Shown here: positions 16,009-25,120 of the stretch, one piece after another
Layout: the number at the start of each line of letters is the position of its first letter
How positions within the stretch are numbered: position 1 is the stretch's first letter
NCBI GenBank assembly: GCA_035476815.1
Contig: DATILD010000017.1
Location: 6,382 to 70,381, forward strand
Source: Methylibium sp035476815
GTDB taxonomy: Bacteria > Pseudomonadota > Gammaproteobacteria > Burkholderiales > Burkholderiaceae_C
DNA length: 64,000 nucleotides
Reading direction: 5' to 3'
The notes under the pieces: generated by a model
What the model saw: the letters and a program-made list of their open reading frames with translations, nothing else
What the model was told of the DNA's origin: nothing
Database searches by the model: none
Position numbers and translations under genes: made by a program

Positions 16009-16027
16009 TGATACCGGTGCGGTATCA
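16009..16027. promoter_or_regulatory. 19-bp palindrome, candidate operator
   Basis: TGATACCG-GTG-CGGTATCA is a perfect 8-bp inverted repeat with a 3-base spacer. It lies 20 bases upstream of the candidate -35 element of the meta-pathway operon, and between that operon and the divergent EF-hand gene. Such position and symmetry fit a dimeric activator or repressor site; the regulator is not identified in the window. Confidence 0.55.
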
Positions 16028-16153
16028 AGCCGTGGCGGCCTTGCCGCAGTCGCGCACAGGGATATCGCGGAACTCGCGGCGGCGCCCCGCGGTCCCTCAG
16101 GGTGCGGCGCGGCCCAGCGGCCGCCGACCGCATGCCTGTAAGGAGATGCGACG

Positions 16154-16501
16154 ATGATGATGAAACCGATGACCCGGGGCCTCGCCCTGGCCGGCCTGCT
16201 GGCCGCCGCCCTCGTGCCGAACTGGTCGCGAGCCGCCGACACGACGGCGCGCGATCTCGACGACAACACGCAGCGCCAACATTCGCGCAGTGCCTCGCCG
16301 GACGCCAAGCCGGCCACGCCAACGGTGCAGCGCAAGGCCGGTCAGCCGGCCAGCATGCAGGACCGCGGCGCACCACGCGCCAGCGGCGTGCGCGACTGGG
16401 CGGCGATCGACACCAACAAGGACCACCTGATCAGCCCCAAGGAAATGGAGACCGCGCTGGCCTTGGCGCAGGGCGAACGCGGCGCCACGTCGACGCGCTG
16501 A
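16154..16501 (+). CDS. exported protein with a single EF-hand
   Basis: 115 residues. Signal peptide: MMMKPMTRG then a hydrophobic stretch ending near NWSRAA (residues 24-28). The middle is polar and disordered. The C-terminal part holds WAAIDTNKDHLISPKEME, a canonical 12-residue EF-hand loop with D1, N3, D5, I8 and E12 in place, so it probably binds Ca2+ outside the cytoplasm. Start ATG 16154 is preceded by AAGGAGATG (ribosome site). Divergent from the meta-pathway operon and tail to tail with the SDR gene. Family members with one such loop are common in this order; function unknown. Confidence 0.75.
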   Translation: MMMKPMTRGLALAGLLAAALVPNWSRAADTTARDLDDNTQRQHSRSASPDAKPATPTVQRKAGQPASMQDRGAPRASGVRDWAAIDTNKDHLISPKEMETALALAQGERGATSTR

Positions 16502-16508
16502 GCGCGGT

Positions 16509-17303
16509 TCAGGCGATCGCGCGCACCACGCCACCGTCGACGCGCAGCGCCGCGCCGGTGGTGGCCGAGGCCTGCGCGCTGCAGACATAGGCGATCATCG
16601 CCGCGACCTCGTCGGGCGTCGCGAAGCGCTGGATCACCGACGAGGGCCGCGCGCTGCGGAAGAACTCGCGCTCGAAGCCCGCGGGGTCGCTGCCCTGCTC
16701 GGCGGCGAGCTTGGCGACGAAGTCGGCCACGCCCTCGGACGCGGTCGGACCGGGCAGCACGCTGTTGACGGTGACGCCGGTGCCGGCCAGCGTTTCGGCC
16801 AGGCCGCGCGCGACCGCGAGCTGCGCGGTCTTGGTCATGCCGTAATGGATCATCTCGGTCGGGATCTGCAGACCCGACTCGCTGGACACGAAGACGATGC
16901 GGCCCCAGTTGCGCGCGCGCATGCCCGCCACGTAGTGGCGCGCGAGGCGCACGCCGCTGAGCACGTTGACTTCGAAGAAGCGCCGCCAATCCTCGTCGGG
17001 GATCTGCTCGAAGGGCTTGGGCTCGAAGATGCCGAGGTTGTTGACGACGATGTCGGCCTCGGGCAGTTGCGCGACCAGCGCGTCGAAGCCCGCGGCGCTG
17101 CCGAGGTCGGCCGCAATGCCGCTGACCGTCGCGCCGGGCACGTCCGCACGCAGCCTGGCGACCGCCGCTTCGACCCCCGCCGCCGTGCGGCCGTTGAGCA
17201 CCACCGCCGCGCCCTCCGCGGCCAGCGCCTTGGCCGTCGCATAGCCGATGCCCTTGGTCGAGCCGCTGACCAGCGCCCGCTTGCCCCTGATGCCGAAGTC
17301 CAT
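16509..17303 (-). CDS. SDR family oxidoreductase
   Basis: 264 residues, classical short-chain dehydrogenase. Cofactor loop GSTKGIGYATAKALA, adenine-site NNLG (in place of NNAG), catalytic Ser in VSSESG, and the intact active site HYGMTK (Tyr-x3-Lys); the C-terminus reads TGAALRVDGGVV. A basic residue after the second strand (LNGR) favours NADP(H). The gene is separated from the meta-pathway operon by the EF-hand gene on the other strand, so it is probably its own unit. Substrate unknown; a 3-oxoacyl or diol dehydrogenase role is possible. Confidence 0.9.
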   Translation of the reverse strand: MDFGIRGKRALVSGSTKGIGYATAKALAAEGAAVVLNGRTAAGVEAAVARLRADVPGATVSGIAADLGSAAGFDALVAQLPEADIVVNNLGIFEPKPFEQIPDEDWRRFFEVNVLSGVRLARHYVAGMRARNWGRIVFVSSESGLQIPTEMIHYGMTKTAQLAVARGLAETLAGTGVTVNSVLPGPTASEGVADFVAKLAAEQGSDPAGFEREFFRSARPSSVIQRFATPDEVAAMIAYVCSAQASATTGAALRVDGGVVRAIA

Positions 17304-17374
17304 CGCGCCTGCTCCTGATTGATGACCCGCCGCAGTGTCGCGGAGGGCCGCCGGCCCCGGCCGGCGCAGGGGCT

Positions 17375-19501
<2,127 letters not shown>

Positions 19502-19596
19502 GGTCAGGCTCGGTAGAATCGGGGTTATCCCTTGGGCAATCCGGCAGCGTAACGGATTTGCACGGCCCCCTCCATCCACTCTGACCAAGAGCCTCC

Positions 19597-20790
19597 ATGT
19601 CCGCCCTGTTTGCCGCCGTCGAGATGGCGCCCCGCGACCCGATCCTGGGCCTGAACGAGCAGTTCAACGCCGACCCGAACCCGAACAAGGTCGACCTCGG
19701 CGTCGGCGTCTACTACGACGAGAACGGCAAGCTGCCGCTGCTGAAATGCGTGGCCGCGGCCGAGGCGCAGATGGCCGCGAAGCCGATCGCGCGCGGCTAC
19801 CTGCCGATCGACGGCATCCCGGCCTATGACAAGGCGGTGCAGACGCTGGTGTTCGGCGAGGCCGCCGCCGCGAGCGGCCGCATCGCCACCGTGCAGGGCA
19901 TCGGCGGCACCGGCGGCCTGAAGGTCGGCGCCGATTTCCTCAAGCGCCTGAGCCCGAACGCCCAGGTGCTGATCAGCGACCCGAGCTGGGAGAACCACCG
20001 CGCGCTGTTCACCAACGCCGGCTTCAGCGTCGGCAGCTACCCGTATTACGACGCCGCCCGGCGCGGCGTCGACATCGACGGCCTGCTGAGCGCGCTGAAC
20101 GCGGCCGCGGCCGGGACCATCGTCGTGCTGCACGCCTGCTGCCACAACCCGACCGGCTACGACCTGAGCCCGGCGCAGTGGGCGCAGGTGATCGCCGCCG
20201 TGAAGGCGCGCCAGCTGACCCCCTTCCTCGACATGGCCTACCAGGGCTTCGGCCAGGGCATCGCCGAGGACGGTGCGGTGGTGCAGGCCTTCCTGGCCTC
20301 GGGCCTGGACTTCTTCGTCTCGACCAGCTTCTCGAAGAGCTTCTCGCTCTACGGCGAGCGCGTCGGCGCGCTGAGCGTGGTGTGCGCGACCAAGGACGAG
20401 GCGGTGCGGGTGCTGAGCCAGCTCAAGATCGTGATCCGCACCAACTACTCCAACCCGCCGACGCATGGCGCCTCGGTCGTCGCCCATGTGCTGACGACCC
20501 CGGCGCTGCGCGCCCAGTGGGAGGAGGAGCTGGCCGGCATGCGCCAGCGCATCAAGGCGATGCGCGTCGCGCTGGTCGCCAAGCTGCAGGCCGCCGGCGT
20601 GCCGGGCGACCTGAGCTACATCACGACCCAGCAGGGCATGTTCAGCTACTCCGGGCTGAACGCCGCCCAGATGCAGCGGCTGCGCAGCGAATTCGGCGTC
20701 TACGGCGTCGATTCGGGCCGCATCTGCGTCGCGGCGCTGAACGAGAAGAACCTTGACGCCGTCGCCAAGGCCATCGCCGCGGTGCTCTGA
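19597..20790 (+). CDS. aromatic amino acid / aspartate aminotransferase
   Basis: 397 residues, class I PLP aminotransferase of the AspC/TyrB group (subgroup Ia-alpha). N-terminus LGLNEQFNADPNPNKVDLGVGVYYDENG is typical; HACCHNPTGYD contacts the cofactor; the PLP lysine is Lys247 in STSFSKSFSLYGERVG; substrate Arg pairs follow in SGRICVAALN near the end. Transfers amino groups from Tyr, Phe or Asp to 2-oxoglutarate. A strong hairpin terminator follows at 20805. Distinguishing TyrB from AspC needs activity data, though this clade in Burkholderiales is usually annotated as aromatic aminotransferase. Confidence 0.92.
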   Translation: MSALFAAVEMAPRDPILGLNEQFNADPNPNKVDLGVGVYYDENGKLPLLKCVAAAEAQMAAKPIARGYLPIDGIPAYDKAVQTLVFGEAAAASGRIATVQGIGGTGGLKVGADFLKRLSPNAQVLISDPSWENHRALFTNAGFSVGSYPYYDAARRGVDIDGLLSALNAAAAGTIVVLHACCHNPTGYDLSPAQWAQVIAAVKARQLTPFLDMAYQGFGQGIAEDGAVVQAFLASGLDFFVSTSFSKSFSLYGERVGALSVVCATKDEAVRVLSQLKIVIRTNYSNPPTHGASVVAHVLTTPALRAQWEEELAGMRQRIKAMRVALVAKLQAAGVPGDLSYITTQQGMFSYSGLNAAQMQRLRSEFGVYGVDSGRICVAALNEKNLDAVAKAIAAVL

Positions 20791-20804
20791 CGCCTCCGAT
20801 CAAC

Positions 20805-20829
20805 GGCCCGCCGGTCCCACCGGCGGGCC
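20805..20829 (+). terminator. rho-independent terminator after the aminotransferase
   Basis: GGCCCGCCGG (20805-20814) pairs perfectly with CCGGCGGGCC (20820-20829) around a 5-base loop, followed by GTTTGCATTTCTTT. Confidence 0.85.
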
Positions 20830-20929
20830 GTTTGCATTTCTTTGCAGTGAATGGGCCCGGCGGATTGCACCGCCCGGCTGGTTCGCGCGTTATGGAGCAA
20901 CAGGCCGCTGCGCGGCCCGAGGTGACTTC

Positions 20930-22909
20930 ATGCACGACCGCCAGACCCCACCCGCTCCGCCGCCCACCGACCGGCCCCGTCGCTGCGGGCGTGTCCGCGG
21001 CCTGCTGCTGGCCCTGGTGCCGGCGCTGCTCCTGGCCCTGCCGGTGCGGGCCGAAATCGACATGGACGCGGCGCAGGACCCGCCGGCGCGCGTCGGTCGC
21101 GTCAGCGTGCTGCGCGGCCAGGTCGATGCCTCGACCGAGCCGGGCGCCGCCTGGCAGCCGGCCCGCGTCAACCAGCCGGTCACCACCCAGACCGCATTCT
21201 GGGTGCCGCCGGGCAGCCAGGCCGAGTTGCGCATCGGCAGTGCGGCGGTACGGATGGACGGCAACACCCAGGCGGTGTTCTCCCAGCTCGACGACCATGG
21301 CATTGCGATCGACGTCGCCCAGGGCACGGTGCGGGCGCGCGTGCGCAACCTGCCGGCCGGCGACGCCTTCAGCCTGAGCGCCGACGGCGTGCGCGCCGAC
21401 GCGCTGATGCCGGGCGACTACCGTGTCGCCTACGACCCCGACCTGCGCCGCTACACCGTCCGCGCGCTGTCCGGCCGGCTGCGCGTCGTGACGCCGACCA
21501 ACAGCGTGAACCTCGAGGCCGGTCAGGAAAGCCTGGTCGAGCGCGGCGGCGGCGCGCTGCAGCTGCGCGCGATCGGCCCGCGCGACGACTTCGACCTCTG
21601 GGCCGAGGCGCGCGACCGCGAGCACGACCGCCTGATCGCGAGCCGCTATGTCTCGCCCGAGACCACCGGCATCGAGGAACTCGACGAGCATGGCCGCTGG
21701 GAGGTGGACGACGGCTACGGCGCCGTCTGGTATCCGGCGGCCGTGCCCTACGGCTGGGCGCCCTACCGCTACGGCCGCTGGGCCTGGGTCGCGCCCTGGG
21801 GCTGGACCTGGGTCGACGACAGCGCCTGGGGCTTCGCGCCCTTCCACTATGGGCGCTGGGCATTGGTGGGCCACCGCTGGGGCTGGGTGCCAGGGCCGAT
21901 CGTCGCGCGGCCCGTTTGGGCACCAGCGCTGGTGGGCTGGGTCGGCGGCCACTCGGGCAACATCAGCTGGAGCATCGGCATCGGCGCGCCGATCGGCTGG
22001 TTCCCGCTGGCGCCCTACGAGTTCTACTACCCGACCTACCGGCACAGCGTCATCTACATCGACCGCGTCAACATCGTGCGCGATCGCGTGCCCTACGACC
22101 CGCAGCGCAGCGGCCTGCAACGGCCGCGCGAACGGGACCCGCAGCGCGCCGGCGGCGATCCCCAGCGCGACCCGCAGCGCTATCGCTACGCGCAGCACCG
22201 CGACGCGCTGACGGTGGTCCGGGAGGACGCCTTCCGCAACGCGCGGCCGGTCGCCCGCGAGCGCATCGCGCTCGACCCGCAGCAGGTGGCGTCGCTGCGA
22301 CCGATCGTGCGGCAGTCGCCAGAGGTCGGCGGCGTCGCGCCGGGGCGTGGCGTTCGCGTGGCGCCCGGTCAGCCGCGCGCGCCCGTCGAGGCGCTGCCAC
22401 CACCACCGGTCCCGCGTGCGGCAGACCCTCAGGCGGCGGGTCGCCCCGTCCCGGAGCGCGGCCGTGGCCGCGGCGATGACTTCCTCCGCCGTCCCGCGCC
22501 TGCGCAGCAGCGGTCCGAGGTCGAGCCTGCGACACCGCAACCGCCGCGCGACGCCCAGCGGCGTGGGCCGGACGCCGTGGCCCCGCCGGAGCGCCCGCCG
22601 CGCGGGCGCCCGCCAGCGGCGAACCCGCGCCAAGACCAGGGGCAGGAGCTGCGGCCGTCTTCCCGCCAGGAACGGCAGGAGCCCCGCGGACGCAGGGACC
22701 GCCAGGAACTGGCGGAACGCGACGCGATGCGCACGCCTTGGGTCGCCGAGCCCCGCGGCGTCGCCCCCGCCCCGGCGCAGCCGCGGCCGCAGTGGGCGCC
22801 GCCACCGCAGGCCCAACCGGAGCAGGCCCGCCCCCAGCGACAGGAGCGACAGGATCAGCAGGAACGGCGCCACGACCGCCAGGGCGGCGGCCCTTGGGGC
22901 GATCGCTAG
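20930..22909 (+). CDS. exported FecR-domain protein with Trp/Tyr-rich repeats (DUF6600-like)
   Basis: 659 residues. Signal peptide ends about residue 41 (LPVRA). Residues 45-215 form a FecR-like beta domain (RVSVLRGQVDAS, VPPGSQAELRIGSAAVRMDGNT, LSGRLRVVTPTNSVNLEAGQ). Residues about 255-330 hold aromatic repeats of the form YGWAPYRYGRWAW / WGFAPFHYGRWALVGHRWGW, typical of DUF6600. From about residue 395 to the end the chain is a long Arg/Pro/Gln low-complexity tail, probably disordered. ATG 20930 is chosen because GAGGTGA precedes it and it begins the signal peptide. No sigma factor or TonB gene is adjacent, so a classical FecR signalling role is not supported. Function unknown. Confidence 0.8.
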   Translation: MHDRQTPPAPPPTDRPRRCGRVRGLLLALVPALLLALPVRAEIDMDAAQDPPARVGRVSVLRGQVDASTEPGAAWQPARVNQPVTTQTAFWVPPGSQAELRIGSAAVRMDGNTQAVFSQLDDHGIAIDVAQGTVRARVRNLPAGDAFSLSADGVRADALMPGDYRVAYDPDLRRYTVRALSGRLRVVTPTNSVNLEAGQESLVERGGGALQLRAIGPRDDFDLWAEARDREHDRLIASRYVSPETTGIEELDEHGRWEVDDGYGAVWYPAAVPYGWAPYRYGRWAWVAPWGWTWVDDSAWGFAPFHYGRWALVGHRWGWVPGPIVARPVWAPALVGWVGGHSGNISWSIGIGAPIGWFPLAPYEFYYPTYRHSVIYIDRVNIVRDRVPYDPQRSGLQRPRERDPQRAGGDPQRDPQRYRYAQHRDALTVVREDAFRNARPVARERIALDPQQVASLRPIVRQSPEVGGVAPGRGVRVAPGQPRAPVEALPPPPVPRAADPQAAGRPVPERGRGRGDDFLRRPAPAQQRSEVEPATPQPPRDAQRRGPDAVAPPERPPRGRPPAANPRQDQGQELRPSSRQERQEPRGRRDRQELAERDAMRTPWVAEPRGVAPAPAQPRPQWAPPPQAQPEQARPQRQERQDQQERRHDRQGGGPWGDR

Positions 22910-23182
22910 GCGCGGCGCCACGGCGAGCGCTGAGCGGAGCGGTCGCCGGCCGCGCCATGTCGCGCGCCCCGAAACCGCTCAAATGGCGCCCCGCGGGAGT
23001 GCTCGCCGCTGCCTGGCCATGGTGCGCACGCGGCACGGTAGGGGAACATCGGCCAAGGCGCGTCCGGCTTCTACAATGTGGCGACGCAGCAGATGCATCG
23101 GGAAGGTGCACGGCGGGCCGCTCACGCGAGCCGCGGGCGCCCGGGGACCATCAGCCACAGACGAATTCCGAGGGACTTGCCC

Positions 23183-24424
23183 ATGCTTTATCAGCTCTAT
23201 GAGACCCAGCGTGCGCTGCTGAGCCCGTTCGCCGAGTTCGCCACGGCCTCGGCCAAGCTCTACAGCCACCCCTTGTCGCCGTTCGCTCAGGCGCCGGGGG
23301 CACAGCGCATCTCGGCCGGCTTCGACTTGGTGCACCGGCTGACCAAGGAGTACGAAAAGCCCGCGTTCGGCATCACCAACATCACCGTCGGCGGCATCGA
23401 CGTGGTGGTGCAGCAGCAGACGGCGATCGAGAAGCCGTTCTGCCGGCTGCTGCGCTTCAAGCGCTTCACCGACGACGCCAAGCAGCTGACCAAGATGCGC
23501 GACCAGCCCAGCGTGCTGGTGGTGGCACCGCTGTCGGGCCACCATTCGACGCTGCTGCGCGACACCGTGCGCACGCTGCTGCAGGACCACAAGGTCTACA
23601 TCACCGACTGGATCGACGCGCGCATGGTGCCGGCCGACGTCGGCCCCTTCCACCTCGACGACTACGTGCGCTACGTGCAGGAGTTCATCCGCCATGTCGG
23701 TACCGAGGTCAACGTGATCTCGGTGTGCCAGCCGACGGTGCCGGTGCTCGCCGCGGTGTCGCTGATGGCCAGCGCCGGCGAGAAGACGCCGCGCACGATG
23801 ACGATGATGGGCGGCCCGATCGACGCGCGCCGCTCGCCGACCGCGGTCAACAACCTCGCGATGAACAAGAGCATCGAGTGGTTCGAGAACAACGTGATCT
23901 ACCGCGTGCCGCCGAACTACCCGGGCGCGGGCCGGCCGGTCTACCCTGGGTTCCTGCAGCACACCGGCTTCGTCGCGATGAACCCGGACCGCCATCTCAC
24001 CTCGCACTACGACTACTTCGCCGACCTGATCCGCGGCGACGACGACAGCGTCGAGTCGCACCGCCAGTTCTACGACGAGTACAACGCGGTGCTGGACCTG
24101 CCGGCCGAGTACTACCTCGACACGATCCACACGGTGTTCCAGGACTTCGCGCTGGTCAACGGCACCTGGAGGGTCGGCGGCGAGCCGGTGCGGCCGCAGG
24201 ACATCAAGACGACGGCGCTGCTGACCGTCGAGGGCGAGCTCGACGACATCTCCGGCGCCGGCCAGACCGCCGCCGCGCTGGAGCTGTGCACGGGCATCCC
24301 GAAGTCGCGCAAGCGCCACTACGACGTGGTCGGCGCCGGGCACTACGGCATCTTCTCGGGCCGCCGCTGGCGCGAGATGGCCTACCCGGAGATCCAGCAG
24401 TTCATCGCCAAGCACCAGAAGTGA
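23183..24424 (+). CDS. phaZ: intracellular polyhydroxyalkanoate depolymerase
   Basis: 413 residues, intracellular PhaZ (PHB depolymerase type a) that mobilises poly-3-hydroxybutyrate granules. Typical N-terminus MLYQLYETQRALLSPF; alpha/beta-hydrolase nucleophile is Cys182 in ISVCQPTVP, as in Ralstonia PhaZ1, where a cysteine replaces serine; later Asp and His regions are in TVEGELDDISG and GAGHYGIFSG. Start ATG 23183 has GAGGGA upstream and matches the family; an in-frame ATG at 23078 does not. A TACAAT at 23072-23077 may be the -10 box. Ends overlapping the rnfB-like gene (GTGA). Indicates a PHB-storing organism. Confidence 0.93.
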   Translation: MLYQLYETQRALLSPFAEFATASAKLYSHPLSPFAQAPGAQRISAGFDLVHRLTKEYEKPAFGITNITVGGIDVVVQQQTAIEKPFCRLLRFKRFTDDAKQLTKMRDQPSVLVVAPLSGHHSTLLRDTVRTLLQDHKVYITDWIDARMVPADVGPFHLDDYVRYVQEFIRHVGTEVNVISVCQPTVPVLAAVSLMASAGEKTPRTMTMMGGPIDARRSPTAVNNLAMNKSIEWFENNVIYRVPPNYPGAGRPVYPGFLQHTGFVAMNPDRHLTSHYDYFADLIRGDDDSVESHRQFYDEYNAVLDLPAEYYLDTIHTVFQDFALVNGTWRVGGEPVRPQDIKTTALLTVEGELDDISGAGQTAAALELCTGIPKSRKRHYDVVGAGHYGIFSGRRWREMAYPEIQQFIAKHQK

Positions 24425-25059
24425 ACGCCGTGCGGCCGGTGGCCGTCGAGGCGATCGACGCGCTGCTGCCGCAGACGCAGTGCACGCGCTGCGGCTACCC
24501 GGATTGCCTCGGCTATGCCGAGGCGATCGCAACCGGCGCGGCCGACATCGACCGCTGCCCGCCCGGCGGCGCCGAGGGCATCGCGCGGCTCGCGGCGTTG
24601 ACCGGGCTGGCGCCGAGGCCGCTGAATCCCGATTGCGGCCACGAAGGGCCGCGGCGCCTCGCAGTCATCGACGAGGCTGCCTGCATCGGCTGCACCCGCT
24701 GCATCGAGGCCTGCCCGGTGGACTGCATCGTCGGCGCCGCCAAGCGCATGCACAGCGTGATCGAGCCGCTGTGCACCGGCTGCGAGCTGTGCCTGCCCGC
24801 CTGCCCGGTGGACTGCATCGCGCTCGAGGACGCGACGCCGGGCCAGAGCGGCTGGGCCGCCTGGTCGCCGGCGCAGGCCGACGAGGCGCGGGCACGCTAC
24901 CGCGAGCGCCAGGCACGGCGCGAGCGGGACCGCGACGAGCAGACCGCCCGGCTCGCGGCGCGCAGCGTCGCCGCCACCGCCCCGCCCGACGCCGACGCGG
25001 CGCGACAGGCGGTGATCGCCGCGGCGCTGGCCCGCGCCCGCGCGCAGCGCGGCGGCTGA
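24421..25059 (+). CDS. RnfB-like iron-sulfur protein
   Basis: 212 residues. N-terminal Fe-S domain QTQCTRCGYPDCLGYAEAIA followed by a further Cys near RCPPGG (4Fe-4S type as in RnfB/RsxB), then two ferredoxin clusters: CIGCTRCIEACPVDC and CTGCELCLPACPVDC. The C-terminal 70 residues are Arg/Ala-rich and helical. It lacks the N-terminal membrane helix of true RnfB, and no other rnf genes are near, so it is the orphan, soluble RnfB type common in betaproteobacteria. GTG 24421 is chosen because it overlaps the phaZ stop; a second GTG at 24430 is possible. Probably shuttles electrons between unknown partners. Confidence 0.85.
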   Translation: MNAVRPVAVEAIDALLPQTQCTRCGYPDCLGYAEAIATGAADIDRCPPGGAEGIARLAALTGLAPRPLNPDCGHEGPRRLAVIDEAACIGCTRCIEACPVDCIVGAAKRMHSVIEPLCTGCELCLPACPVDCIALEDATPGQSGWAAWSPAQADEARARYRERQARRERDRDEQTARLAARSVAATAPPDADAARQAVIAAALARARAQRGG

Positions 25060-25079
25060 GATCGAGCCCCAATGAAAAC

Positions 25080-25103
25080 GGGGCCGGGCTCGCGCCCGGC
25101 CCC
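25080..25103 (-). terminator. hairpin terminator between convergent rnfB-like and subtilase genes
   Basis: GGGGCCGGGC (25080-25089) pairs with GCCCGGCCCC (25094-25103) with a 4-base loop. The AAAA at 25074-25077 becomes a short U run on the minus strand, so it best serves the subtilase gene, but it can act on both. Confidence 0.75.
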
Positions 25104-25120
25104 GCCTGTGCTTCAACGAC

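Noticed and set aside
20930..22909. FecR anti-sigma regulator of an iron uptake system
   Set aside because: No sigma factor or TonB receptor is adjacent, no single-pass cytoplasmic N-terminal domain is visible, and the aromatic repeats do not fit FecR.
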